Positions 42,025 through 53,174 of a stretch of DNA of 53,500 bases are shown here, in pieces. How positions within the stretch are numbered: the first letter of the stretch is position 1; each line of letters begins with the position of its first letter. Origin of the DNA: Mesostigma viride (Eukaryota > Streptophyta > Mesostigmatophyceae > Mesostigmatales > Mesostigmataceae); assembly GCA_009746045.1 (NCBI GenBank), contig RPFO01000348.1:2255189-2308688 (forward strand), written 5' to 3'. Below the pieces are notes generated by a model. It saw only the letters and a program-made list of their open reading frames with translations, did no database searches and was not told the DNA's origin. Made by a program: the position numbers and the translations under genes.

Positions 42025-43149
42025 GGTACTTTCCACGGCGACCGATCGAATGTTTGTTGCGTAACTACCAAGGACCGATACGGCCCAAAGTGGTGGCGAA
42101 TTTCGTACTTGAAGTTCCGCACGAGACAGACTGACTGACTTGTTACGAGCTGACCACCGGCCCAACACGTAATGTACCTACAGAAGTACAGAACGTAAAA
42201 GGGGCCTGGCTGTGTAGTGTATACGTGCGAAGGTGGCCATGGCGGTGCGCGTTCCATGAAAACTTGCCTAATTTGTCGGCCGAAATGCAAAAAAGTTATG
42301 GAGATCGATGCTGTATGAAAGATACTCCAAAAGATGTTTTGTTGACGAAATATGCATTAGGTATGAAAGACCGCTGCCCTTCTTTAACCCACGGTTGCGA
42401 GGGGGTCTGATTCGCAAATCTGGCCGCGATGAATATATTAGATTGGCTTCTTGCCAGAGTGATAGCCAAGATTCCTGGTATTGAACGACGCAGAAGGGAG
42501 GGGTTTAAAGTGAGGAAATAGGAATCAAGCGAATTAGCTTTGATTTGTGGCCATTTCCGGTTTCCTTCGGAGGTAAAGTAAGCAGGCCTGCGCGAAGCGC
42601 ATTCCAGCCTGCCATGGTTAACTCGCTTTCCTCGCGTGCCAGGCAGGTAATCAGGCCTGCTGCGGAAGGCTCTTTTTCTGCACCTCATCTACCAATCTGT
42701 TTGCGCTTGAACAGTCCGTTATGGCTTGGTTTTAGCGTCATCTCCGGGATGTTCTTACCGTTTTGTTCGCCGTTTTGTTTCCTCGCCAAATTTCCCGCAG
42801 CTTTTGCTATTTTGACTAACGTTTCCGGTGGCGTGCTTGTAAGATTGTCGAGAACTGGCCAGGAAGACATTGATTTTGCTGCACGTGCTTCATTTATTTT
42901 TTAAAGTTTGTATTAGAGAGTCTATATTGCGTAGTCAGGAAACCGACCTGACCTGCCTGGTGGCGGCGTCCTTGTTCCAAGAAGCGTGCAAAAGACTGGT
43001 CAGTTTCTAGGCGTTATTGCTGTTATTAACGGCATTGCTACATTTTAATCAGATTTTACTTTTCTCAGCATGCCATCTGCAAATTTTGTGGTCCATGCCT
43101 TACATGCATTCAGGCGTGCTGAATGCCTTGTAATCCATAAGCCCCGTGC
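42025..43149. other. Left interior of the TA element, nothing recognised
   Basis: About 1.1 kb without a supported ORF or RNA. Scattered GTTGCG/CGCAAC motifs echo the terminal repeats. Confidence 0.4.
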
Positions 43150-43735
43150 TTTGTGGATGGTGGTTGGACATTACTGTAGGAGGTGATGGCGTATGTGCGT
43201 GGATGGTGCTTGAATGGTGGGGGGCTGCAGCAATGCGTGTGTGGATGGTGGTTGGATGGCGAGGGATTGCTGCCATGCATGCACTAATGGTTGTTTGATG
43301 GTGGTGGGCTGCAGCCATGTGTGCGTGGATGATGGTTGGATGGTGGGGGGTTGCAGCCATGTGTTGTGCGTGGATGGTGGTTGGATTGTGGGGGGTTCAG
43401 CCATGCATGCGTGGATGGTGGTTGGATGGTGAGGTTTTGCTGCCATGCATGCGTGCCGATGGTGGTTTGATGGTGGGGGGTTGCAGCCATGTGTGCGTGG
43501 ATGGTGGTTGGAAGATGGGGGGTTGCAGCCATGTGTGCGTGGATGGTGGTTGGATGGTGGGGGGTGCAGCCATGCATGCGTGGATGGTGGTTGGATGGTG
43601 GGGGGATGCTGCCATGCATGCATTAATGGTTGTTTGATGGTGGTGGGCTGCAGCCATGTGTGCGTGGATGATGGTTTGATAGTGGGGGGTTGCAGCCATG
43701 CGTGCGTGGATGGTAGTTGGATGATGGGGGTGTAG
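43150..43735. repeat. Minisatellite of about 42 bp, forward
   Basis: Repeats of GCGTGGATGGTGGTTGGATG followed by GTGGGGGGTTGCAGCCATG variants. An inverted, shorter copy lies at 44229-44412. Confidence 0.75.
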
Positions 43736-43835
43736 GGAGTCCTTGATGGTGGGGATGTAGGGACTTCTTGATACTTCTAAGTCATGGATTATAATTAATG
43801 GATTAAAGTAAGCTTACTGATTAAATGAGACGAAA

Positions 43836-44165
43836 TTTAGTTCAATTGACAATTGACAATTGACAATTGAATTGACAATTCAATTGACAATTCAATTGAC
43901 AATTCAATTGACAACTCAATTGACAATTCAATTGACAACTCAATTGACAGTTCAATTGACAATTCAATTCAATCAATTCAATTCAATTCAATTCAATTCA
44001 ATTCAATTCAATTCAATTCAATTCAATTCAATTCAATTCAATTCAATTCAATTCAATTCAATTCAATTCAATTCAATTCAATTCAATTCAATTCAATTCA
44101 ATTCAATTCAAGTCAATTCAATTCAAGTCAATTCAAGTCAGTTCAGTTCAATTCAATTCTATTCA
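43836..44165. repeat. AATTC/CAATTGA microsatellite
   Basis: A TTGACAATTCAA section passes into more than 25 perfect ATTCA pentamers. Confidence 0.9.
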
Positions 44166-44228
44166 ATTTAAATAATTCAATTCAACTTCGCATAGTCTAG
44201 CCGTAAATTTCTTGGATCATGAACAATG

Positions 44229-44412
44229 GGCAGTTGCAACCACCATCCATGCACGCATGGCTGCACCCCCCACCATCCCACCACCATCCACGCATGCATG
44301 GCTGCAACCCCCCACCATCCCACCACCATCCATGCACACATGGCAGCAAATCCTCACCATCCAACCACTATTTATCCACGCACGCTAGCTGCAGCCCCCA
44401 ACCATCCAACCA
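44229..44412. repeat. Minisatellite of about 42 bp, inverted copy
   Basis: CCACCATCCACGCATGCATG and CATGGCTGCAACCCCCCAC units, the reverse complement of 43150-43735; the microsatellite lies between the two. It ends beside CCCTAAACCCTAAA at about 44,411-44,424. Confidence 0.75.
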
Positions 44413-44489
44413 TCACAACCCTAAACCCTAAACAGTTGTAAGCCCAGCTCAGCATCTTATAATCCTCCTCCTCCTGGCTAAACTGTTTA

Positions 44490-45270
44490 TTTTGACATGA
44501 CATGGCCAGCATACTGACTGGCACATTATGCCCATGGTTTGTCACCAAGATTTTCTATCACCCGTATAAGCTTGAAAGCACCCTTGAAGCAGCCCATGGC
44601 CAAACAATCACGCAATATGAACGTAGCAAAAGAATAAATAACATCTATGAATGTTATTCAACGCATTTAGCGTTAGAAACATGCACTACCACACCATGGT
44701 GTGGCATTTGCATGGTAAAAAAAGAGGGCTTTAGAGAGGGCCAGGCAACGGTCGAGAAAGATCATCAAGGCTGAAAAGTGACAACGCCTCACAAGATTAA
44801 ATTCATTTACAAACGTCAGGAAACCATGGGGGAACGATAAACCAGCCATACCTTGCATGGCTAACGTTACCTTGGCCCAGGCAGTGCCCGCAAAAGCGGC
44901 ACTTTGCGGCACACAAGCTGTGATGTGACAGGGTGGTCAAAATCGTCACATCTTTACTGCCGCTGCCTATATTCAACGACGATGCATGATAACAAGTAAT
45001 TAAATAAACCTAGACACCCGCCGGGTTGCGCCGTAAAGCACTTGTAGTAATCAATTCCGTCGAACCTGCCTGATCGCAGTTTTTCCCAGCAAGAACACTG
45101 ACGGCACGTGGTAAATCGCATCCCCGCGAGCTAAAAATTGATCCGAATCATATTTGGGACGTATAAGCTCTATTTCCTGAGTTTGGCCGGGAAATTCGTC
45201 CGCAAACGTACAGTAAATTGCAAGCACGGGTGCAAAGCCGCCATGGCTAAGTCGTGCATTTCCGAAACGC
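44490..45270. repeat. Diverged inverted relative of the 25.1-26.8 kb TTAA element
   Basis: Reverse-complement similarity to about 25,360-26,150 along its length. Examples are CTTGGCCCAGGCAGTGCC against GGCACCGCCTGGGCCAAGG, and CCGCCATGGCTAAGTCGTGC against GCACGACCTAGCCATGGCGG. The ends of the TTAA element are not present. Confidence 0.7.
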
Positions 45271-45289
45271 GCACGGTGCCAATTCACGC

Positions 45290-45690
45290 ACTTCAGGTTG
45301 CACGGTGTGGTCGTGCGATTCTGAGAAGTGCGCACCCGGGGGGAAACCGGCCCCTTGCGCACTCCCTAGTTACGCACTCCCTAGTAAAGTCGATAGATTG
45401 CGTACCTACACCTTTGGAAATGGCATTGTTTTCTTTCAAACGCACACTCCAGGTTGCGCGCGGTGTGGTTGTGCGATTCTGAGAAGTGCGCACCCGGGGG
45501 GAAACCGGCCCCTTGCGCACTCCCTAGTTACGCACTCCCTAGTAAAGTCGATAGATTGCGTACCTACACCTTTGGAAATGGCATTGTTTTCTTTCAAACG
45601 CACACTCCAGGTTGCGCGCGGTGTGGTCGTGCGATTCTGAGAAGTGCGCACCCGGGGGAAAACCGGCCCCTTGAGCACGCAAGTCGGTAG
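45290..45690. repeat. 158-bp tandem repeat, about 2.5 copies
   Basis: Units start CAGGTTGC at about 45,293, 45,450 and 45,608. Each contains GAAGTGCGCACCCGGGGG and TAGATTGCGTACCT. The overlapping frames here repeat the same peptide and are not genes. Confidence 0.75.
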
Positions 45691-45892
45691 ATTGCGTACC
45701 TTGGGAGACGGCATTATTAGTACTTACATATGTGTCAGAGACGGTATTAGTACATAAGTGTCAGATGAGGGTACACATGTATCGGCTTCGTTGTGGATCA
45801 CGCCACTAAAATGACTAAATACAGTAAGATAAGCTTACATACCAAGCGCCGACACTTAGCGTGTGGCATGGCAGTACATAGACCGAAGTGGA

Positions 45893-46013
45893 GCGTGACC
45901 CACAACGACGTTGTGGGTCACGCCACCACATAGATGTAGATACCAAGCGCCGACACGGCGTGTGGCAGTAGACCGAAGTGGAGCGTGACCCACAACGACG
46001 TTGTGGGTCACGC
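45893..46013. repeat. Two 31-bp hairpins in a short tandem repeat
   Basis: The same 15-bp-stem palindrome (GCGTGACCCACAACG and its complement, one-base centre) stands at 45893-45923 and 45983-46013. It lies within a unit of about 90 bp that includes AGACCGAAGTGGA. A degenerate third copy is near 45,790. Confidence 0.75.
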
Positions 46014-46264
46014 CACTAGCTACATACCAACGACACTTAGCGTGTGGCAGACTGGTAGTAGAGCATGTACCGGGCTGTTTCTACTACATAATACACCCGG
46101 CGTGTACACCTGTGTACACCCGTAGTGTACACCCGTGTGCACCCACTTACAGGCGGACTTGTGGATGATCAATTATATTTGTTCCTTTTAAAAATGATGA
46201 TTTAATGTTTATAAATTGCAAGCTAAGATCAAGTGATGATGTATTGTAATTGTTGTACTATCTC

Positions 46265-46346
46265 CGACAGGACAACAGCTATCTATCAATGACCGACAGG
46301 ACAAACAGCTATCTATCATCATTGATAGATAGCTGTTGTCCTGTCG
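46265..46346. repeat. 28-bp perfect inverted repeat
   Basis: Arms 46265-46292 and 46319-46346 (CGACAGGACAACAGCTATC and so on) are separated by 26 bp, and the loop contains a third, partial copy of the arm. It could form a strong hairpin. Confidence 0.75.
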
Positions 46347-47190
46347 TACGTACACGTGTATGTAGTATGTAATGCGTGCGCCGGACGAGGGTACACGCCG
46401 GTTCACGATGATCAAGTGTGAAAAATACGTACACCGCGCCCACAAATTTTTTGGTACATGCACGTTATCAAAGAGACAACCAGCGCAGGCCAGAAATCGG
46501 GAGAATCCGGACCATGGTAGCTCGAGCCTGCCGTTATCTTTTCCGCGTTTTCGAGTCGTTCAGGATGATGAAGATGAATGGTGATGGAAATGTGTATCCT
46601 TGTGCATTGAAATTATGGCTGGCTTACGTGTGGAGCGACGTTATGCACGTCCGATCCACGATTAGTACTTTACATATTAATGTGAGGATTTCGCACAAGC
46701 CATCGTCAATGATGCTATGCTTTCAGTACATATAAACAGTCCAAGCGAACACATTATATTTCATGAGCCTGTCGGGCAAAATTAATTTTGGCGTGTATGC
46801 CAAATTTTAACACGTCGATATGCCATGGCGGACCTGGTACTACGTACTGTACGTACCGGTGGCAGCCCTTACGCACCTTTCGTAAATACGAGGAAGCCAG
46901 ACGTAATAACTGAGGATCGATCAATTTCAGACTTCTGACTTCCGCCGCATCCTTTTTAACCGCAACGCGTCAGTTCATTATTGGCCCCTACATCGAGGGT
47001 ACCCCATGTTTGTTGCGTTTCTCCCTCGTTGCGGAACCGCAAAATCGGTGAGTGCCTTTTGCGGAACTGGCTATGGCGATTCTTCCTGACCCCGTATCTT
47101 TCTGTAGACATAAGCTTTTACGCAACGGAAGGTGGCGTTGGGTAGCCCTACACTTCCTTCATATAAATACGTCATTTAATTTTTTTTGAT
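46347..47190. other. Right interior of the TA element, nothing recognised
   Basis: About 840 bp with no supported ORF. CGTTGCGGAACCGCAAAA and similar TTGCG motifs near 47,020-47,070 may be subterminal repeats. Confidence 0.4.
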
Positions 47191-47231
47191 TAGTTGCGTA
47201 ACTAGTTGCGTTACCGCGGGTTGGTACTGTA

Positions 47232-48654
47232 GCTCGTCCCCTTCCAGGCTCGCCATCTTAGTCTTCTCCTTAGACGGCACAAGGTTGTTAGGGAGGTAGC
47301 CTTCCTCAATAGCGCGCGTGATGAGCTGGTTCACCGCCTCGCAGGTCCGCCCGTTGCTGGCCACCAAGTCATCAATAGTGATGGACAGCATGGGGGCAGG
47401 GGGGTTTTCCAGGTCAATCTGAAGCTCCCCGGCGCGCTCCTCCTTGTACTCGATGGCCAAGCGCAGTGGCTGGCCACACTCGTCGCGCACCAAGGTGAGC
47501 TCACCTGCGCTTGAGAGGTAGTTGACCTGGCGCCTCGGATCCAGGGCACCGGTCATGTAGAGCACCATCTCATGGATGGCCTCCCCCAGCGCCACCGCAT
47601 GGGAATGTCCCATGGCCAGCACCTTGAGCACGGGCCACACCTTCCGCCTGGGCCCTGCCAGACCTACGCTAGTCGACCACACACTAGGAAGCCCTTGGTA
47701 GTCCCACCACCACTCGGGCACCTCGATGGAATAGTAGTATGACACGAGGTCGCTCTTGGCGCAGTAGCACCAGCCTTTGATGTAGACCTCCACGAGGATG
47801 CCCAGGTGGGGTAGCAGGATCTTGGGGGGGTCCACCCACAGCAGGTTGCCCAGCTTCCTGTTGACGATGAACCGAAGCTCACCCACCCCCTTGGCCACTC
47901 CAAAGCAGCCATCCACCCACTTGGGCCGCCTCTCCCGGAACGCCACCATGCCCACGCCCGCTGCCCGGCTCATGAGCTTGCCCCATTCAGCCATGGAGCA
48001 TCCCCGGCTGGGCTTGGGCACATTCCAATACTTTGCGCTCGCCACGACCGCTGGCTTGATGCAGTTCTCTTCGCTGGCATATATCTCCCGCCAGCTCGGC
48101 CGCATAGCCAACAGGTCGAGCAGCCGTGCCTTCCCCGCCACCTCCGCCTTTGGTAGACTCACCGCGTCCGCGCGCAGTTGTTCATACTTATTCTGCTTCC
48201 CATATATTGCATCAGCACCTTCTTGCTCCTGGCCTGTCGCAACGCCCCCTACGCGGCGACTGTGCCAGGTGCAGTGCCTCTTGACCCTCGCAAGGGCCTC
48301 CTCCCTCCCCTTAGAGCACGCCCCTCTAGGGTTAGGAGGAGGGTCTTGCCCCCCTCCCCACAGCCAATTAAGCCAACGCACTACCTTGCATTGCAGTGTG
48401 TACTCGCGGTGGCGGCGCGTGGCACGCTGTCGCCGGCGTGCCGATCTCACCCTGCCCCACGCGGTGTACGCTGGCCTAAGTGGGTATGGCAGCGGGAAAA
48501 GGGAGCGGTCCCGCTGGGATTCTATTTCCCTACTTGTTGAGCCTTGCTGAGCTTGTCCAAGAGGATGGCAGTTTGGAGAGCTGCCTTGACAGCCGGGGTG
48601 GCTGACAGTGCAGCCTCCTCCCCCAATGGCAGGAGGTGGCTGGCCACCTTCCAC
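47232..48654 (-). pseudogene. 5' part of Pol (reverse transcriptase) of YR element 2
   Basis: The frame runs from 48654 (overlapping the end of gag by about 130 nt) into the nested element at 47,229. It contains VRSARRRQR, then RGCSMAEWGKLMSRA, FGVAKGVGELRFIVNRKLGN, SDLVSYYYS (motif A, about residue 301) and SITIDDLVAS (YxDD equivalent, about 426). All align with element 1. It lacks an obvious ATG, and sits in the -1 frame relative to gag, as in element 1. The end after EGDEL is nonsense from the inserted inverted repeat. Confidence 0.75.
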
Positions 48655-49575
48655 CCCCCCCTCCTTGCCCTTCCACCTGCAGCAAGGCCGCCACCACCCT
48701 CATTAGGTACTCCATGCCCACAAGCTCCCCGGCTGCTGAGCCCAGCTCCTTGAGAAGGGTGTCCATGGCCAATGCAATGTTCATGACAATTTTCCTGTTC
48801 TCCATGTTCCGCCAATTTCCAGGCTTTACCGTCATGACCCACGACCGGATTCCCATCCCATTGTCGCTGGCGTCCTCCAACACCCCCGGCAGCACCCGCT
48901 CCGAAACCCGATATTTCACGCTCTTGGCTCGGCTTGGCAGCGCCACCCCTTTCGAGGCCTTGAAGTGGCTTCCCGCCCCCTCCATTCCTCCCAGCGCTGC
49001 CTTCAAACCTTGCATGAATTTCTCGGCTGCGACCTCCCCTCCTCGTCCTCCTCGTCGTCCTGATTTTCGGTTTCCGGAGGTGCCCCAACGAATGTCGCCA
49101 ACCTCGCCCTCATTTCCTTTCCGACAGCCCCCCCACCTGCCGAAACCTTGGCCGCGCCTTTCGGCTTGGCCATTTTTCGCTGCGCAGGTGTCGTTGGTGG
49201 CAGCGCCTGATCCTCCTCCTCGTCCGCCGCGAGATCTGCCACGGCCAGCAGTTTTGCCACCAACGTTCCGTTTGGGTCACGTGCGTCCAACACGTCGCCA
49301 ACATCAACGTGATCGGCCAGCAACTGCACGACAGACTTCAGCTGGCTCGAGCTCCACGAGCTGGCGTCCGTCACCCAGTCCTCGGCACCGAAGACCTGCT
49401 CGACTGCCCCCACCGCCTCTGCGGGGCTGATGCACTTGGCGAGCAGAGTGGCGAGCTGCTTCTTTTTGGCGCTGAAGGCGACTGGCGCGTGACTGGCGGC
49501 AGCAGCCCGCGGTGTGGGCGTCCCGTCCTCCCCGCGCGCTGCCTGCCCTCCTGTAGCTTTGCGCCCCTTCGGCAT
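48522..49575 (-). pseudogene. Gag-like ORF1 of YR element 2, frameshifted
   Basis: Three overlapping frames carry one protein. From ATG 49575 to about 49,020 is the helical N-terminus (QLATLLAKCISPAEAVGAVE against the similar start of element 1). From about 49,015 to 48,650 comes KGVALPSRAKSVKYRVSERV and following; then a third frame ends AALQTAILLDKLSKAQQVGK at 48522. The second break coincides with a run of about nine C (+ strand) near 48,655. It is either inactive or affected by homopolymer errors. Confidence 0.65.
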
Positions 49576-49833
49576 TGCTGCTCAGGGCCAAAAATGGCTC
49601 CGACAGTACAGGTTCGTCAAACCAGAGGTTCGTTTCCCCTGGCTTGCTGTCGCCGCCCTCGTGAAAAGAAAAGAGGCCGACCTTAGCTAGGTGGGTTTGT
49701 TTTTGTCCTTTTTTGCGTGTCATGCGGCCTTGGCCCGGACGGCATTTTTTCGCCACGCAAATGTTGCGTCTGAACAAATGACGCAATGTGGCGTTCTAAT
49801 TGCCGGCAGCTTACGTAAGGCTGCCGGGGCTAT
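49576..49833 (-). other. 5' leader of YR element 2
   Basis: 258 bp between the terminal repeat and the gag ATG. It contains the short hairpin CCGGCAGC...GCTGCCGG at about 49,802-49,827; no ORF. Confidence 0.45.
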
Positions 49834-50098
49834 TAGGTCACATATTGCGTGAGAGAAAGAATCTAGATCTAGTTAATCACTACGCCATGAGCCAAGAAAC
49901 CTAGACAGTGGCAGGTTTATATCTCAACGTAGCTCCTGCCACCTGGCCAAGAAAAAACTGGCCAAAGCTTTGGCCACGACTGATCCGGATCAGGCCGCAC
50001 CGGCCTCAAAAGGTTTGTCACGTGAACCCAATAACCTAGCTATAGCGGCTACCCTTCCATCTCACTATAAAGAAACTATGTTCAGAGAACCACGATTC
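49834..50098 (-). repeat. Terminal direct repeat of YR element 2 (5' copy)
   Basis: 265 bp copy at the 5' end of the element, adjoining the right arm of the giant inverted repeat. Confidence 0.8.
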
Positions 50099-50148
50099 CA
50101 CTCATTTTAATAAACCATGCAAAAACTTTACAAGCACGCTCAAGCTAG

Positions 50149-50850
50149 GGGTGGGCTGGCATGCACGCGTGGGTGTGGGGGTGGGCTGGCATGCATGCGT
50201 GGGTGTGGGGGTGGGCTGGCATGCACGCGTGGGTGTGGGGGTGGGCTGGCATGCATGCGTGGGTGTGGGGTTGGGCTAGCCTGCATGCGTGGGTGTTGGG
50301 GGGGGCTGGCATGCATGCGTGGGTGTGTGTGGGGGGCTAGCATGCATGCGTAAGTGTGGGGGGGGGCTGGCATGCATGCGTGGGTGTGGGGGGGGCTGGC
50401 ATGCATGCGTGGGTGTGTGTGGGGGGCTAGCATGCATGCGTAAGTGTGGGGGGGGGCTGGCATGCATGCGTGGGTGTGGGGGGGGCTAGCATGCATGCGT
50501 GGGTGTGTGTGGGGGGCTAGCATGCATGCGTGGGTGTGTGGGGGGGCTGTCATGCATGCGTGGGTGTGTGGGGGGGCTGGCATGCATGCGTGGGTGTGTG
50601 GGGGGGCTAGCATGCATGCGTGGGTGTGGGGGTGGGCTAGCATGCATGCGTGGGTGTGGGGGGGGCGGTCATGCATGCGTGGGTGTGTGGGGGGGCTGGC
50701 ATGCATGCGTGGGTGTGTGGGGGGCTAGCATGCATGCGTGGGTGTGGGGGTGGGCTAGCATGCATGCGTGGGTGTGAGTGTGGGCTAGCATGCATGCGTG
50801 GGTGTGGGGGTGGGCTAGCATGCATGCGTGGGTGTGGGGGGGGGCTAGCA
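50149..50850. repeat. GCATGC minisatellite, right arm
   Basis: Reverse complement of 16519-17005, about 200 bp longer. Core GCATGCATGCGTGGGTGTG with G-run spacers of variable length. Confidence 0.8.
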
Positions 50851-52062
50851 CGCCCCACCCCTCCATCGGCACAGCCAGCCTTGTGAGTCTACCCTTAACA
50901 ACAAGGCTGGTAGGACGACACGCCTGAGCAGCATATGTCATGCCTATCTCAGGCTAATAATGTGTGATTTTGTGCCAACAACCAAGTTGTTCCACCCAAC
51001 AACACATTATAAACCCTCTTCCAAAATGCCCAACAAGCCGGACACGTGGAGGACCACACACGCAGTATATAAAGAGAAAATAAGCTGACTTTTTATCCAG
51101 CCAACCTGTGGCTAGCTGCTCTGGTTAGCATGACAAATGCTAACATTTACTCAGTGGGAAAGGTGAAGAGACCATTGGAACAGCCTACCTGACGCATGTG
51201 CCACCAAAGCATTGTGTCCCGCAAAATGCACACTGCCTCCTTTCTAACAAGCACGAGCCGCTCTCTTTAGGAGACAGGTGCCAGCTCGTCAGTGTCTGGG
51301 GAAAATGATGCCGCTGCTTAGGAAGACCGCGTGAATTTCCTCGAACACAACTGTCTATAAAGCAAAAGAAATTTCAGAGAAGCATGGAAATAAAAGCATT
51401 ACACCTTCCCGACAGGTTGTGGGCCACGCGCTGCAGCAAGCCAGCCACGTCACAGACGAACTTGCTTAAAAACATCCAGGAATCCAGCGATGCAGCGCCA
51501 GGACCCGCAACTTCATGGCTGCATCTGGCCGGAAAGAAGGCAAAAAGCTTACGCTCAACGAGGTAAGAAAGCAGGAAAGCGCTATCTTAGGACGTTTAAT
51601 ACAAGAACGTACCATAACGGGCATTTATTCGTGCCCAGGCGCACAAGAAAGGCCACCCTTTCATGGAGAGGTCGGGCGCGCATGGCGCAGGCCTAATGTT
51701 ATCTTACCGCAAAATGACGGGAAAGGTAAAGATAGCAGCGGGAATTTTTACGGCTTTAGAAACATCATTAAACTAGCTTCCATTAGGACCATCAAAACTG
51801 GCAACAATCGACAATCACACCTGCAGGCATCAATTATACTTTATTCATCCCGACAGAAATTCAGGCCGGACCCCCCCTGCCGATGGTAAAGAAAAAGAGC
51901 CCGCGACATTATAGATCGCAACTATCCCACCATAAATTAGAATCAGTAACTAATTTTCTCCAAGAATCGAGCATTTTTTCTGCTTTCCGCGAGCCAGATT
52001 TGTCACGTTTCGTCTAAAAGCAGTCGCCATGGCCACTTCCGCAAGGGGTGCGCGCACCGTGC

Positions 52063-53170
52063 ACCCACTTTTCACGGTACGGAGGGTACCGCGGAATTTT
52101 TTTGGCGCGGAAAATATTCGCCGCCAAAAATTAACCATGCATGCATGCCCGTCGTCTCCAAACATTGCATTACATGCACGTGACGGCGTGTTCCCTCGGT
52201 CATGGTGCGCGGCGGTGCCAGCTGGACTGATGTCATGCCCTCCACGTAGGCTCGTTCTACATTTCAGAACTGATCCATGGCGCATAATTAGAATTTTGGA
52301 AGGTAGAATCAGGTTCTGAAGGTTCTACATAGTAGCCTAGTAAGGGTACACTAACATGTAGCCCAGTAGTTACTAATCCTGCGATCATGACGGAATATAC
52401 ATGTAGTGATACTAATCGATACATGTAGTACACATGGTTGGCGCACAGAATGTTGTACAACCTGCCCTACATGTCGGAAAAACGCACACTCTGACAAACG
52501 TGATTGGAATATATTGTACAACATCATCACTAACGCTACATCCGGAACTGTTCTAGTGAATAGCATTACAATGTACTCCCCCGGCAGGTGTGGGTGCCCG
52601 AGTACTTGGAGTCTGAACACGCAGTGTCGACTCCTATTGGTGCAAAGGCATTTTTGTCGTCTCTTCATTTTTTTTTCTCCGTTACCACTATATATTGTAC
52701 AATAGCATGTAGGATGGTACATCCAGAACTGTTCGAGCGAATAGCAGGGGGATCTACACCCCCGGTGGGGATCTACACCCTACTCCAATACCTGGATGAG
52801 ACCGGCAGTCGCCGTGTCGAATCCTTTTTGCGGCATGTCAGTTTTCAGGGTTCTTTTTTTTTTGTTTTTTTCCCTTTTTTTTTTTTTCTCCATTTTTACA
52901 AATCAGATTTTTCAGAACAGTGCATACGGCTAAGCTTTCATTTCGCAAGACAATTCTTACGGCACCTTCCAAAGTCCCTGGTGTGTGTCAGTGCAGCGTC
53001 GACATGGCATGCGTGGAGGATATTTGCGTACGTACGACGAATCATCTGAAACGACTGGTCCAACCTGAAAAATTTTGAATTTTTGCCGTGTCCAGTAACG
53101 GTCCTAGGTTGCACCCGCGGGCCGTTCCGGCAGCTGTACAGAATAGATCAGAAAGATACGCCGCGGAATG
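52063..53170. other. Non-coding DNA with short-element remnants
   Basis: No gene. Fragments GGAACTGTTCTAGTGAATAGCA (about 52,547) and AGAACTGTTCGAGCGAATAGCA (about 52,724) match the arm of the foldback at 53,262, each followed within about 100 bp by a weak B-box-like GTGTCGA.TCC. They may be old copies of the same short element. T-runs occur at 52,670 and 52,855-52,890. Confidence 0.4.
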
Positions 53171-53174
53171 ACGC

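Larger units (their letters stand above)
41985..47229. mobile_element. 5.2-kb TA-flanked terminal-inverted-repeat element nested in RT
   Basis: 37-bp perfect terminal inverted repeats beginning CAGTACCAACCCGCGG, flanked by TA on both sides (41983-41984 and 47230-47231). Removing it and one TA rejoins the RT frame (GDEL to EALGVVH), with a gap-free match to element 1. A TA target and a CAGT terminus are typical of Tc1/mariner elements, though 5.2 kb is long and no transposase is visible. The interior is a mosaic of minisatellites, microsatellite, a relative of the TTAA element, 158-bp repeats and hairpins, so it is non-autonomous. Confidence 0.8.
39679..50098 (-). mobile_element. YR retrotransposon 2, decayed and split by a nested insertion
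   Basis: 265-bp direct repeats bound the element (39679-39943 and 49834-50098). Between them, on the minus strand, are gag (frameshifted), RT, a 5.2-kb insertion, the rest of RT plus RNase H, and the tyrosine recombinase. Without the insertion it is about 5.17 kb, like element 1. I found copies of an A-type repeat only; the B2 copy expected beyond 39679 is absent, so the 3' end may be truncated or this lineage has a different terminal layout. Several frameshifts show it is inactive. Confidence 0.8.
15300..52062. mobile_element. Giant inverted-repeat (foldback-like) structure, 36.8 kb
   Basis: The segment 15300-17290 recurs as its reverse complement at 39441-39678 plus 50099-52062, the right arm being interrupted by a YR retrotransposon. 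Matching landmarks in order are GGTGCGCGCACCCC at the outer end, the TTAGTTACTGATTCTAATTTATG block, the GCATGC minisatellite, TTTTTGCATGGTTTATTAAAATG, and the unique stretch before the satellite. Homology stops at 15300 and 52062; outside, the sequences differ and I could not define a target duplication. No transposase is visible inside. The structure could be a foldback-type transposon swollen by satellite, or a segmental inverted duplication. Confidence 0.7.
39441..52062. repeat. Right arm of the giant inverted repeat, interrupted
   Basis: Reverse complement of the left arm in two pieces, 39441-39678 and 50099-52062. The break falls beside the stretch AATACATATTCCACTC of the left arm and is filled by YR element 2. 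A 16-bp stretch (CATTTAATGCAATAAA) is duplicated next to the left junction and about eight bases of target are missing. Confidence 0.75.

Noticed and set aside
43860-44171. FNSIQ-repeat frame
   Set aside because: Pure translation of the AATTC microsatellite.
45138-45714. Overlapping frames with near-identical repeated peptides
   Set aside because: Produced by the 158-bp tandem repeat; open on both strands, with no family resemblance.
39679-50098. Ordinary LTR retrotransposon with 265-bp LTRs
   Set aside because: The encoded enzymes are RT, RNase H and a tyrosine recombinase, with no protease or DDE integrase, so the direct repeats belong to a YR element.
51384-51889. Short frames in the right arm of the giant inverted repeat
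   Set aside because: Their counterparts in the left arm are altered by indels and stops; no motif. A possible exon end at AACGAG|GTAAG is noted under the left arm only.
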